The notes under the pieces were generated by a model, which was not told the origin of the DNA, made no database searches, and saw only the letters and a list, made by a program, of their open reading frames with translations. Both the position numbers and the translations under genes were made by a program. A stretch of 64,000 nucleotides of DNA from Parabacteroides sp. PH5-46 (GTDB lineage: Bacteria; Bacteroidota; Bacteroidia; Bacteroidales; Tannerellaceae): positions 124,001-188,000 of the forward strand of contig NZ_JARXXA010000004.1 in the NCBI RefSeq assembly GCF_029892785.1, read 5' to 3'. Positions 34,087 through 43,674 of the stretch are shown in pieces; position 1 is the first letter of the stretch; each line of letters opens with the position of its first letter.

Positions 34087-36933
34087 TTACAATTTTATTG
34101 TTTCAGAATTACCACTATAGATAACCGTTGCGTCAGGAATAGGACGCGTATCAAACCCTTTCGCCTTATCTTTATTCACGAGCACTACATGAAATTTACG
34201 TTGGCCAACCATACCGGAAAAATCACCCTTGCGCTCGCCAATTGTAACCTCCTTTGTATGATCGTTGTATTGAATTGAGATTGTTGCATATTTACCTTTT
34301 TCGTAGTTGTAGTTGGTACCTTCATCTTCGTACAAATCAAAAGATGCATCTGCTCCGGCATATACATAAAGCGTGACATCTGCATCCGGTTTTTCCGAGC
34401 TATATTGTATCTCTTCGCCTACCGGTATGATGGAGCCTGCTTTTACGAACAAAGGCATACGTTCGTAAGGGGCATCCACCGAAATGCACTGTCCGCCTTC
34501 TGTATATGTACCATTATAGAAATCATACCAACCTGTATTCTTGGGGAAATAAACTTCTCTGTTACGCGCTTTGTACTCGTATACGGGGCATACCAATAAG
34601 GATGGCCCGAACATGTACTGGTTGCCTATATTGTTCACCTTCGCGTCCTGTCCGAAATCCATCACCATCGGGCGCATAATGGTATAATCGTTCAGATATA
34701 CCCAGCCTGTCATGGAATAGATATAAGGCATCAGGCGATACCTTAATTTGTCGTAATAGACAATCGTTTGGTAAGCCGGATGCTCCTCCGGGGCGATGTT
34801 ATACACTTCGCGGAACGGGTATTGGCCATGTGTGCGGAATAGGGGGACAAAGGCTCCGAACTGTGTCCAGCGGGCATTTAGTTCGCGCCATTCATTCATG
34901 TCTTCCGAGCCCTCCTGTGCCTGTTCAAAACGCTTTTGAACGCAGAATCCGCCGATATCCATTGTCCAGTAAGGGTTGCCCGACATGGAGTGATTAAGTC
35001 CGGCTGATATCTGGGCTTTATAGTCTTCCCAGCAGGTACCGATATCGCCACTCCAGGTAACGGCTCCATACTTTTGAAGTCCGCAGAAGCCGGAACGAGT
35101 CAGTAGGAATACACGCTTATCATTATCTACCGCCCGTTGCCCGTTATAGATAGCCATAGCATTCATCAGGGCATAGGTGTTGAAGTATTTGGTAGATGGC
35201 CCGAGCGCTGTTGGGTTCATCAACTCTTTCCGGTACTCTATGCTGGCATTGGAAAGGATATCCGGTTCGGAAGCATCCATCCACCAGGCATCAAACCCTA
35301 ATGGGTATAAACAATCCTTCATCTGTTTCCAGAACAAATCACGCGCTCCTTCGCTGTAAGCATCATAGAATGATCCGATGTATCCTTTGCCTATCCAGTC
35401 TCTTATGCTGTCTTTTACGGCGCGTTGGTACATCCAGCCTTTTTCGTCAAACTCCTTGTAGTGGATGGTGTTTTCGTAGAATTTAGGCCATACGGAGATC
35501 ATGATTTTTGCATTCAGATCATGCACCTGCTTTACCATACTGCGAGGATTGGGAAATCTTTTGGCATCAAACTGATGGCTTCCCCACTGGTCTTCTTCCC
35601 AGTAGCTCCAGTCCAGTACAATATTGTCGATAGGTATTCTGCGTTTGCGAAACTCTTTCAGGGCATTCAGTAGTTCGTCCTGGGTTTTGTATCGTTCCCT
35701 GCTTTGCCAGAAGCCCATGGCCCATTTAGGCATCACCTGAGCCTTTCCGCTGATGCTACGGTACCCTTTGATCACATCATCCATGGAGGTACCTTTGATG
35801 AAGTAATAGTCGATCTGATCGCCCATTTCGGAGTAAAGGGATAGCTTGTTCTGCTCTTCTGCCGCTACGGGAGAAAGTGCTTTCAGTCCGATGTATGACA
35901 CACCTCCGTCGGGCTGCCACTCCAGGCGGATATGATGATGCTTTCCGGCCTCCATATATACATTAAACTTGGCAACAGAGGGGTTCCATGCCGTGCGCCA
36001 TCGGTCGGCCATTAATTTGCCATCTATCCATATCTTGGTATACCCGGCATAGTAAAGGAGAAAACGGTGGATACCGGACTCCTTTGCCTGCAGGTCGCCT
36101 TCCCATACGATGCTTGAATTATGAAACGGAAAGCCTTTCGGAAAATCTTTTATGCTTTCCAGGTTTTCGTAATCAATGGTATTTTCCGTACGGGTGATAT
36201 ATATATTGTTTGGGTCTGAGTTTGTATAATAAGTAGCCGTTAGCCCTCCTTCTGCTCCGTCTATGGAGTATAGCTTGAATTGTGAAAGCTGGGCATAGTC
36301 GCGGATATCCCCGAATTTGCTGAGGGAGTAGTTGTCCCATAAGATGCCATAATTCTTGTTGGAAACAAGGAAGGGGATGGATACCTTGGTATTGTATTGG
36401 AACAGCGTTTCGTTTTTTCCTTTATAGTTGAATTCGTCGGCCTGATGTTGCCCCAGCCCGTAAAAAGCCTCATCATCGGGCGATTCGAATACCTGATGGA
36501 GAGTATATCCGGGTGTTCCGTCTACTTCCATCGGTACGAATGCTTTTCCTCCTCCTTTGTTCTCTTGCAATATAATATTGTTATCCAGGTCTGTGAATTT
36601 CACTTCGCCTGTCTTCAGGTTGGTATGGGCTTTTAATGAGGAGGTTTGTAGTATCAGGTTGCCGTCGGCTTCAAAGGCTTCCCAGGGAGCGGTAAGCGGC
36701 GGTGTTTCTACTACCAGGCTTTTCTCTTTCGAGAACTTGTCGGGAGTGGCCGAAACGCGGATGATATTTTCATTGATAACAGACAGGCGAATGTGCCGAG
36801 GCGTTTTCAGACTGCCTTTCTCCAAGTGAACAATCACTCCGTTTTCAGTCTTTTCCCAGGTATCCGTACATGCTGCAAATATACATGCAAAAATAGATGC
36901 AATTATTATGCCGCCCAACAGTCTATTCATCAC
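34087..36933 (-). CDS. Glycoside hydrolase family 31 lipoprotein with PA14 domain, alpha-xylosidase/alpha-glucosidase-like
   Basis: 948 residues (a second Met directly follows the first). The signal peptide ends in FAAC, so it is a lipoprotein. The N-terminal GH31 beta domain contains DDEAFYGLGQHQADEFNYKG; a PA14 insert spans about 225-365 (GGLTATYYTNSDP, GYTKIWIDGKLMADRWR); the TIM barrel carries the nucleophile in DAWWMDASEPD (Asp about 553); a C-terminal beta domain of DUF5110 type follows. PA14 inserts occur in the xyloglucan alpha-xylosidases CjXyl31A and BoGH31A, which makes alpha-xylosidase the first guess. It lies 166 bases downstream of a hybrid two-component regulator reading the same way, probably its controller. 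Confidence 0.9.
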   Translation of the reverse strand: MMNRLLGGIIIASIFACIFAACTDTWEKTENGVIVHLEKGSLKTPRHIRLSVINENIIRVSATPDKFSKEKSLVVETPPLTAPWEAFEADGNLILQTSSLKAHTNLKTGEVKFTDLDNNIILQENKGGGKAFVPMEVDGTPGYTLHQVFESPDDEAFYGLGQHQADEFNYKGKNETLFQYNTKVSIPFLVSNKNYGILWDNYSLSKFGDIRDYAQLSQFKLYSIDGAEGGLTATYYTNSDPNNIYITRTENTIDYENLESIKDFPKGFPFHNSSIVWEGDLQAKESGIHRFLLYYAGYTKIWIDGKLMADRWRTAWNPSVAKFNVYMEAGKHHHIRLEWQPDGGVSYIGLKALSPVAAEEQNKLSLYSEMGDQIDYYFIKGTSMDDVIKGYRSISGKAQVMPKWAMGFWQSRERYKTQDELLNALKEFRKRRIPIDNIVLDWSYWEEDQWGSHQFDAKRFPNPRSMVKQVHDLNAKIMISVWPKFYENTIHYKEFDEKGWMYQRAVKDSIRDWIGKGYIGSFYDAYSEGARDLFWKQMKDCLYPLGFDAWWMDASEPDILSNASIEYRKELMNPTALGPSTKYFNTYALMNAMAIYNGQRAVDNDKRVFLLTRSGFCGLQKYGAVTWSGDIGTCWEDYKAQISAGLNHSMSGNPYWTMDIGGFCVQKRFEQAQEGSEDMNEWRELNARWTQFGAFVPLFRTHGQYPFREVYNIAPEEHPAYQTIVYYDKLRYRLMPYIYSMTGWVYLNDYTIMRPMVMDFGQDAKVNNIGNQYMFGPSLLVCPVYEYKARNREVYFPKNTGWYDFYNGTYTEGGQCISVDAPYERMPLFVKAGSIIPVGEEIQYSSEKPDADVTLYVYAGADASFDLYEDEGTNYNYEKGKYATISIQYNDHTKEVTIGERKGDFSGMVGQRKFHVVLVNKDKAKGFDTRPIPDATVIYSGNSETIKL

Positions 36934-36989
36934 TTAGTTCTCAATTAAAACTTATTCGTTTTTTCATCCGATGGTTATTTCATCGGATA

Positions 36990-36997
36990 CAAATTTA
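36990..36997 (-). promoter_or_regulatory. -7 promoter box for GH31 gene
   Basis: TAAATTTG on the minus strand, 56 bases before the start, suggests a promoter separate from the regulator gene upstream. Confidence 0.5.
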
Positions 36998-37099
36998 CGA
37001 TAAGAGAAACGAAGCGAAAAGGCAAGATGTTAAATCTAAAAGGCCTATTTGTTAGTAGGCAGGGTTTGCTTTGTTACATATTAGAGCATAAAATGTAAA

Positions 37100-40000
37100 T
37101 TATTCTTCTTTTGATCCGTATTGTGAAGGCAAAATTCCAAATTCTTCCTTGAAATATTTACGGAAATACTTGGGGTTATTGAAGCCTACTTCGTATGCTA
37201 TTTCAGAAACCGTCAACTGGCTTTCCTGCAGTAATTGTGCAGCCCGTTTCAGGCGTATGATACGTATAAACTCAATGGGGCTTTTGCCGGTAAGCGATAA
37301 CAGCTTCTTATACAGGTGGACACGGCTCATTCCCAGTTCGCGGCTTAGTTCTTCTACCGAGAAGTCAGGGTTGGCGATGTTGACTTCCGTATATTCAATG
37401 GCTTTTTGTATTAGTTTGTCATCCAGTGAATTGACTGTTATTTTGGACGGTTCTATCTTTATTTGTTCTTCGATAACTGTCTGGTTTCGTTTACGCGCCT
37501 CTATCAGGTTGTGTATTTTTACTTCCAGAATTTCCTGATTAAAGGGCTTGGTGATGTAGTCGTCGGCACCAGCTTTCAGCCCTTCCAGCTTACTTTCTTC
37601 CCCGGCTTTAGCCGTTAGCAGGATCAAGGGAATATGAGAGGTCCGTATGTCGCCTTTTACGGCTTTACTCAGCTCTATACCATCCATTCCGGGCATCATA
37701 ATGTCAGAGAGGATGATGTCCGGGATTTCCTTGTAGGCTATGGCCAGCCCTTCTGTCCCGTTTTCGGCCTGCAAAATGTGATAATGTTCTTTCAGGCGTG
37801 AAGCAATCAAGGTGCGAAGGTCTTTATTGTCTTCTATGATCAGTATTTTGGGTAAGCCGTCGGACTTCAGAACCTCTTCAAGTATGCTATCTTCATCGCT
37901 TATTTCCACATCATTGATAACCGGAAGTGTCGTGTCATTTGCTTCGGTAGAGAGTTCTTCTTTCGGACACGGAAGGAGAATGATAAACCGAATGCCGCCT
38001 TCCGGTACATTTTCCGCCCGGATTGTTCCTTCGTGCAGTAGCACGAATTCTTTGGAAATATGCAGCCCGATTCCGCTTCCCTGGTAGTTTATAGAGTTCT
38101 CAGTCTTCGTCTGATAGAAGCGGTCGAATATCTTATCTAGCTCATCTTCAGGTACTCCTTCTCCATTATCTGTGATGCTGATTTGCACCTTGTTATCTTC
38201 GGTTTGCAACAAATGGACATTGATCGTTCCTTTTTCGGGGGTGAATTTATAGGCGTTGGAGAGCAGGTTTATCAATACTTTACCCAGCTTGTCGGCATCA
38301 AAATACATGTAAAAATGTTTCAAACTGCTTGTATAGCTGAAGTTTATATCTTTACGAGCCATTACTTCATTAAAGACTTCAGACTGCTGCCTTACGAATG
38401 TTACGATATCACCCAGCGACTTTTGCAGGGTATGGGCATTCATGTCTAACTTTCTGAAATCCAGCAACTGGTTGACCAGTGTCAGCAGGTGTTTGGCATT
38501 TCGTCTCATGATCCGGAGCGACTCTTTCTCTTCGGGGTCTTTTGCCTTTTTCAGCAAATCTTCAAGCGGCGAAAGTATCAGTGTAAGCGGTGTCCGGAAC
38601 TCATGGCTGATGTTGGTAAAGAAGCGGAGCTTCATTTCATCCATCTCCAACTGTTGGGTAACACGCATGTTTTCCTGGGCATACGCCAGCTTTTTCTCCG
38701 ACCTTCTGGTCATCCTGCGGAAAAACCAGATGCCTCCCCCTACAAGTAAAAAGAAATAAGTAAGCCGAGCCCAGGTGGTTTTCCAGAAAGGCGGACGGAC
38801 ATTTATACAGAGAACAACCGGTTCCGCACTCTCGACTCCTTCATTGTTGACAGCTTTCAGATAGAGCGTGTATTTACCGGGATTCAGGTTGGTATAAGTT
38901 ACCTTGCGATTGTTCCGGTCTGTTTCCAGCCATTGGTCGTTAAAGCCTTCCAGTTTATAGAAGTAGCGCGACTTGGCCGGCATGTAATAATTAAGCGACG
39001 AGAATGATAAGCTGAAATAATTGTCAAAATAATCCAGGTTAATCTCTTTGGTTTGTGCAATGCTGTTTTTAAGGATGATACGCCCATTGTAGGACTCTCC
39101 CGGACGGATACTTTTGTTGTAAAGCTGAAAGTCTGTAATAACAATACGGGGCGGAGAAGTATTGCTACTTGAAGCAGAGGGTCTGATGATATTAAACCCG
39201 GACGCCCCGCCAAACAATAGTTCTCCGTCAGAGGTGAAGTAGGCGGCATTATGGTTAAACCATTCTCCCTGAAGCCCTTCAGAGCTGTCATAGCTCAATA
39301 GGTGATAGAAGTAGCCCGGCTGGTCGTGAGCTGTAGAAACATGGATACAGGTCAGTCCGCTATTGGTTGCAATCCACATATTATGTTCATGGTCTTCCAG
39401 GATACTTTGCACCAAGTCTGCCGATAGCCCGTTTTCCTTCATAAAGAGGCGCACTTCCTTGGTGTAGGGGTTGTATACAAACAGGCCGTTTTTGGTTCCG
39501 ATCCATAAGAGGCCACGGCTGTCTTCAAACAAGTTATTGATGTCGTATCTACTTAATTGTATGTTGCTGAATATCTCTTTTTCAAATAGTTCCAGTTGGT
39601 CTGTGATAACACTGTAAATAAATAAGCCGCCCTGCGAGCCTACCATCATATTGCCGGATTTGGTTTCTATAATACTATATACGGAACCCTGGGGGTTTAG
39701 TGTTTTCAGCCGTTTGCCGGTAACTACATCCAGTACAGCCGCACCTCCGTTAAGTGTTCCTACCCATAAGTTGCTGGCCATATCGCAACGTAGCCTCCAG
39801 ATGTTATTATCGGGGATGCCCTCTTCGCTGTCCTCCGGATTTACGGTGTAGTGTGTAAATGTCTTGCCGTCGAAGCAATCCAATCCGGCCAGATAATATC
39901 CAATCCACAAACGACCCTGCAAGTCACTTGTCATACTTACAATGACGTCTCCGGCAGGAGTGTTTGGGTTGCCGGGAGAATGTTTATAAGTTGCATATTT

Positions 40001-41203
40001 ATCATTTTTCCGGTCGAAATAGATCAATCCTCCTCCGTTTGTCCCGATCCATAAATTCTTGTTTTCATCTTCATGGAAACAGTTGATATCATGGAATGGC
40101 ATCCTGTTCTTTTCGGTGATAATGTTGAACTTATAAATACTTTCATGATAATAGCAAACCCCCTGTTTATAGGTTCCCAGCCACATGATATTCATATCGT
40201 CATGAAAGAGGGCTTTAACGGTGTTTTGCGCCAGGCTGTTATTGTCTCCCTCCTTGTGCCACAGGGTAGTTATGCTTTCGTTTTTTTTGTCTATCAGGTT
40301 TACCCCGCCATGATCATTGCCGACCCAGATAATCCCTTTCTCGTCTTCTTCTATGGATGTGACTACATTGTTGGAAATCCTGAAAGGAGTAGGGGATGTA
40401 GAAGAATACCTAGTCCAACTGTCTTTTGCCACATCATAGTGTGCCAGCCCGTAATGCTCGCCAATGCCATATATCCATACATCACCGGTTGAATCTACAA
40501 ATAGCTTGATGTCTCTGTTATTTTTCAGTTTGGCAGCCTTATGGATGGTGGAGTCTTTGCTGATTACTTTGTGCGACTGGGCTTCCATGCATTCCAATAC
40601 TCCGTTTTCGTACAGAAACCAGTAACGGTTTTGCCCTTGTCTGATATCCCGTATCAAGCCCCGGCTTAAAGCGTCCGACCCACCTTGGGTGAATATCGTA
40701 CGTTTGTTCTCCTTGATATCGTACATGCGGATATCTTCCCAGGTAACAAACCAGAAATTCTTCCCCAGGTCAATGTACAAGAGGCTTTCAGAAGAATTCC
40801 ATAGATCATTTGTGCCGGAATATTTCTCAAGAAGCAGGTTTCCATCCTTGGCAAAACGCTCCAGAGAGGTATCAAAGATGGAATAGCCCGAACGGGTTTT
40901 GATCCATAGTTTGCCGTCGGCATCTTCCTGTATCCGTTCTATATCATTGTTGAATGTAGAAGTCTCATCATTCAGATCCTGTTTATAGGTGATTATTTCG
41001 TAGCCATCGTAGCGATTTAATCCGGAAGGTGTTCCAAACCATATGAATCCCGTTTTGTCTTTGTAGATACATTTTATCTCGCTGTCGGACAAACCTTTTT
41101 CGGCATCAATCTTTGTAAACTTGTACATGTCTGCATCAAGTGCATGAACCGATTGAAATATAAGGGATAATGTAAAGATATATAATAATAGCTGTGTTCT
41201 CAT
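37100..41203 (-). CDS. Hybrid two-component system sensor/regulator (HTCS)
   Basis: 1367 residues. A signal peptide (to about 22) leads into a periplasmic sensor of many two-component propeller repeats (phrases GFIWFGTPSGLNRYDGYE, KNLWIGTNGGGLIYFD, GLLWIGTKNGLFVYN) and a Y_Y_Y domain (YFYKLEGFNDQW). One membrane helix follows (YFFLLVGGGIWFF). The cytoplasmic part has HisKA (FTNISHEFRTPLTLIL), HATPase (LINLLSNAYKFTP, ITDNGEGVPEDEL, GSGIGLHISKEF), a receiver (ILSDIMMPGMDGIELS, phospho-acceptor Asp in SDIMMPG; LLTAK; ITKPF) and a C-terminal AraC DNA-binding domain. HTCS proteins sense released oligosaccharides and switch on glycan-use genes. The nearest target is the GH31 gene downstream; no SusC/SusD pair adjoins it. 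Confidence 0.95.
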   Translation of the reverse strand: MRTQLLLYIFTLSLIFQSVHALDADMYKFTKIDAEKGLSDSEIKCIYKDKTGFIWFGTPSGLNRYDGYEIITYKQDLNDETSTFNNDIERIQEDADGKLWIKTRSGYSIFDTSLERFAKDGNLLLEKYSGTNDLWNSSESLLYIDLGKNFWFVTWEDIRMYDIKENKRTIFTQGGSDALSRGLIRDIRQGQNRYWFLYENGVLECMEAQSHKVISKDSTIHKAAKLKNNRDIKLFVDSTGDVWIYGIGEHYGLAHYDVAKDSWTRYSSTSPTPFRISNNVVTSIEEDEKGIIWVGNDHGGVNLIDKKNESITTLWHKEGDNNSLAQNTVKALFHDDMNIMWLGTYKQGVCYYHESIYKFNIITEKNRMPFHDINCFHEDENKNLWIGTNGGGLIYFDRKNDKYATYKHSPGNPNTPAGDVIVSMTSDLQGRLWIGYYLAGLDCFDGKTFTHYTVNPEDSEEGIPDNNIWRLRCDMASNLWVGTLNGGAAVLDVVTGKRLKTLNPQGSVYSIIETKSGNMMVGSQGGLFIYSVITDQLELFEKEIFSNIQLSRYDINNLFEDSRGLLWIGTKNGLFVYNPYTKEVRLFMKENGLSADLVQSILEDHEHNMWIATNSGLTCIHVSTAHDQPGYFYHLLSYDSSEGLQGEWFNHNAAYFTSDGELLFGGASGFNIIRPSASSSNTSPPRIVITDFQLYNKSIRPGESYNGRIILKNSIAQTKEINLDYFDNYFSLSFSSLNYYMPAKSRYFYKLEGFNDQWLETDRNNRKVTYTNLNPGKYTLYLKAVNNEGVESAEPVVLCINVRPPFWKTTWARLTYFFLLVGGGIWFFRRMTRRSEKKLAYAQENMRVTQQLEMDEMKLRFFTNISHEFRTPLTLILSPLEDLLKKAKDPEEKESLRIMRRNAKHLLTLVNQLLDFRKLDMNAHTLQKSLGDIVTFVRQQSEVFNEVMARKDINFSYTSSLKHFYMYFDADKLGKVLINLLSNAYKFTPEKGTINVHLLQTEDNKVQISITDNGEGVPEDELDKIFDRFYQTKTENSINYQGSGIGLHISKEFVLLHEGTIRAENVPEGGIRFIILLPCPKEELSTEANDTTLPVINDVEISDEDSILEEVLKSDGLPKILIIEDNKDLRTLIASRLKEHYHILQAENGTEGLAIAYKEIPDIILSDIMMPGMDGIELSKAVKGDIRTSHIPLILLTAKAGEESKLEGLKAGADDYITKPFNQEILEVKIHNLIEARKRNQTVIEEQIKIEPSKITVNSLDDKLIQKAIEYTEVNIANPDFSVEELSRELGMSRVHLYKKLLSLTGKSPIEFIRIIRLKRAAQLLQESQLTVSEIAYEVGFNNPKYFRKYFKEEFGILPSQYGSKEE

Positions 41204-41308
41204 TCGGGTCTAAATAGATTTAAGAAAACCATTATTGATGAGTAAAAATAGGTATAATTTTTCATCTCTCACTCATAATACCCGATTGTTTTTTACAGTT
41301 TATTGAAG

Positions 41309-41390
41309 TCCCACAGTTGTTGAACTCATATTCAACAACTGTAGAACATATGTTCAACATATGTAGAACTCAAGTTCAACAGTTGTGGGA
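41309..41390. repeat. GTTCAAC/GTTGAAC palindromic repeat, copy 2
   Basis: Outer 18-base arms with two mismatches (41309-41326, 41373-41390; TCCCACAGTTGTTGAACT type) enclose further alternating copies and a perfect 12-bp palindrome GAACATATGTTC (41344-41355). Same word and same TGTGGGATTT end as 15605-15667. It lies between the HTCS start and the lipocalin-like gene. Confidence 0.7.
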
Positions 41391-41470
41391 TTTAAAAAAC
41401 TTCTTCCATCAGGAAAAGCCTTTGAATATTGCTGATAAATTGTTTCCTTTGAGGTGTAAAAAGCAATTAT

Positions 41471-41875
41471 ATGAAAAGAGATACTATATTAAGACTGGCA
41501 TTTGTATGTGTAGCATTAATCTTGTTTGGCGCAGCATGCAGCGATGAGAACGAAGATAAGCTGGCAGGCAAATGGCAAATGCAGGAGATAGAGTCGAACG
41601 GCACTTATCAAAAGGTAGATACCATCTATTACAACTTCCTTACCTCCCTGTTCCAATACCAGATATACAGCCCCACATCCAATAGCTACAATGTAGTTTA
41701 TGGCTATAAAACATTAAATGACAACAAAGAACTATTACTGGAAATGGAAGACGCATCCCTTCTTCCCCATACCGACTGGACGACCACCCAACGCACCTTC
41801 ACCATCGAAAAAATATCCAACAGCCAACTAATCTTAGACAGCGAAGGAAGACGCTACACCTTCCGCAAGTTCTGA
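41471..41875 (+). CDS. Small lipocalin-like lipoprotein
   Basis: 134 residues. The signal peptide ends in the lipobox FGAAC. The start of the mature part, EDKLAGKWQMQEIESNG, resembles the lipocalin-like families common in Bacteroidales (a GxW motif in the first strand). Beta strands follow (SNYNVVYGY-like hydrophobic alternation, TFTIEKISNSQLILDSEGRRYTF) to the C-terminus. Probably an envelope protein binding a small hydrophobic ligand; function unknown. It is transcribed divergently from the HTCS gene, with the palindromic repeat between them. Confidence 0.75.
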   Translation: MKRDTILRLAFVCVALILFGAACSDENEDKLAGKWQMQEIESNGTYQKVDTIYYNFLTSLFQYQIYSPTSNSYNVVYGYKTLNDNKELLLEMEDASLLPHTDWTTTQRTFTIEKISNSQLILDSEGRRYTFRKF

Positions 41876-41925
41876 TTTTGTTTCGATTCAAAGGAGGAAT
41901 CCTTTTCAGCAAATGAAAAATAAGC

Positions 41926-41958
41926 ATTTCGCAGGCTTGTGATGAGGTTTTGCGAAAT
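41926..41958. terminator. Possible terminator after lipocalin-like gene
   Basis: 8-bp arms ATTTCGCA (41926-41933) and TGCGAAAT (41951-41958) with a 17-base loop, followed by a T-rich stretch (41965-41970). A smaller hairpin (AAAGGA/TCCTTT, about 41890-41905) precedes it. Could equally be an operator for the next gene. Confidence 0.4.
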
Positions 41959-42038
41959 TTAAGGTTTTTTATTTGCAATATTCAGAACAAAATGAACCTT
42001 TATCTGGTTACTATAGTATAGATCTAAATGTTTTTGCT

Positions 42039-43007
42039 ATGAAAAATGACACATTGAACGATGTTCTAATTAAGGCCATGAAGGCTAAAATCCCCAAAGG
42101 TGTTAATCTGGCGCATGTCTTGATGAATACCTTGTATATCGGTAAAGAGGCTGTGTATCGGAGACTTAGGGGGGAAGTTCCGTTTACTTTTGTGGAGGCT
42201 TCTATTATTTCCAACTCTTTTGGCGTATCACTGGATGTAATTTCCGGGAATAGTTCGAGGAATAATGTTTTGTTTGGATTGAATATGATGGACTATTCCA
42301 ATCCTATCAATACATATTGTGCTAATATGGAGGATTTTATAAGGATTGTTAAGGTGGTTAAAGACGACCCCGACGCGAGATGGTATATAGCCTCTAATGT
42401 GATTCCTCATGTGTTTTGTGCCGGATATAGCAATCTTTCCAGATTCCTGTTGTATAAATGGATGTACCAACATGAAAAGATAAATAGTATGTTTTCTTTT
42501 TCACGATTGGTTTTCAATGAGAAGTTGAAGGATATTTTGAAAAGATACCTGGATACGTGCAAGGATATTGCTCATTCTACCTTTATTTTAGATGATGCGG
42601 TGATTCTTTTCTTACTTCGTGAAATTGAGCATTTTATGAATATAAATATGCTGACGAAAGAGGAGATGCTGGTCTTGAAAAAGGAAATGTTATCCATGAT
42701 CAGCTATATGGAAGAATTGGCTACTAAAGGACACTACAAGAATGGGAATATGGCGCGGATTTATATCTCGAATGTTCATTTTGATTCTTCCTATGGCTAT
42801 ATTGAAACGGATAATTATAAGTATAGCCACATCAGGCTGTATTCGATTAACCGGATTTCTACCACCGACCAGGAGGTGTTCAAGCATCAGAAAGAGTGGG
42901 TAAATTCGTTGAAAAAGTACTCTACACTCATCTCAATAAGCGGAGAGATGCAGCGAATTCAGTTTTTCCAGAAACAGCGGGAATATATAAATGCGCTGGG
43001 AGTATAA
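42039..43007 (+). CDS. Putative DNA-binding protein with helix-turn-helix-like N-terminus
   Basis: 322 residues from the ATG at 42039 (the frame is open from 41973, but the first residues look non-coding). I recognise no named family. Residues about 20-65 look like a helix-turn-helix (NLAHVLMNTLYIGKEAVYRRLRG then FTFVEASIISNSFGVSLDVI). The remainder is mostly helical, with aromatic and charged segments and no visible catalytic motif or membrane helix. Likely a cytoplasmic regulator. It converges with the cytidylate-kinase-like gene, with stops 6 bases apart, and has no operon partner. Confidence 0.65.
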   Translation: MKNDTLNDVLIKAMKAKIPKGVNLAHVLMNTLYIGKEAVYRRLRGEVPFTFVEASIISNSFGVSLDVISGNSSRNNVLFGLNMMDYSNPINTYCANMEDFIRIVKVVKDDPDARWYIASNVIPHVFCAGYSNLSRFLLYKWMYQHEKINSMFSFSRLVFNEKLKDILKRYLDTCKDIAHSTFILDDAVILFLLREIEHFMNINMLTKEEMLVLKKEMLSMISYMEELATKGHYKNGNMARIYISNVHFDSSYGYIETDNYKYSHIRLYSINRISTTDQEVFKHQKEWVNSLKKYSTLISISGEMQRIQFFQKQREYINALGV

Positions 43008-43013
43008 CGAACT

Positions 43014-43637
43014 TCAGAGGGTAGAGAATTTACGTTCTACAAAGTCTTTCATAAACTCAACGGTTTTATCTATGCCTAATACGGAGGCATCGACAGATAG
43101 GTTGTATGTAGAAGACATCCCCCATGTTCTGTTCGTAAAATAATCATAATAGGCAGCACGAGACTTGTCCGTTTTAGTGATTAGTTCCTTTGCCTGTTCT
43201 ACGGTTATCTCTTGTCTGCTTACTACGCGTTGCAGGCGGTTCTCCAGCTTGTCATGAATGAAGAAACTAATGCAGCGTGGGTGGTCGCGAAGGATATAAT
43301 CGGCGCATCGTCCTACAATAACACAGGATTCTGTTTCTGCCAATTTGCGGATAGCGTCACTTTGTATTTTAAACAGTCCTTCGTTGGATAGGATATCTGT
43401 ATATGGCATATACATTCCTACGTATGAAAGGCCCAGGGAGAAGGCATGAGATAAGCCGTCGGATGCTTTTTCGTCGGCTTTTTCAAATACTTCCGGACAC
43501 AAGCCGCTTTCTTTTGCAGCAAGGGTAATCAACTCTTTATCGTAATAAGGGATGCCGAAAGCTTCTGCCAGTTTTTTTCCTATTATACGTCCGCCGCTAC
43601 CAAACTGTCTTCCTATGCTTAATATCATGTTGTTCAT
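43014..43637 (-). CDS. Cytidylate kinase-like family protein
   Basis: 207 residues. The N-terminus ILSIGRQFGSGGRIIGKKLAEAFGIPYYDKELI is the typical P-loop variant of the 'cytidylate kinase-like' family. CVIVGRCADYILRD and an Arg-rich lid segment (RVVSRQEITVEQAKELI, DKSRAAYYDYF) follow. It resembles Cmk at the nucleotide site but lacks the full Cmk substrate domain, so its true phosphate acceptor is unknown. It follows the MATE gene by 37 bases and is probably co-transcribed. This pairing is not informative about function. Confidence 0.85.
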   Translation of the reverse strand: MNNMILSIGRQFGSGGRIIGKKLAEAFGIPYYDKELITLAAKESGLCPEVFEKADEKASDGLSHAFSLGLSYVGMYMPYTDILSNEGLFKIQSDAIRKLAETESCVIVGRCADYILRDHPRCISFFIHDKLENRLQRVVSRQEITVEQAKELITKTDKSRAAYYDYFTNRTWGMSSTYNLSVDASVLGIDKTVEFMKDFVERKFSTL

Positions 43638-43674
43638 ATTGTTCTGTTTTTATCTAATGATGCTAAAATACGAT

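Noticed and set aside
41309-41390. Invertible promoter flanked by the outer arms of the palindrome
   Set aside because: Only 46 bases lie between the arms and they are themselves filled with the same word, with no promoter box inside; a repeat-family hairpin fits better.
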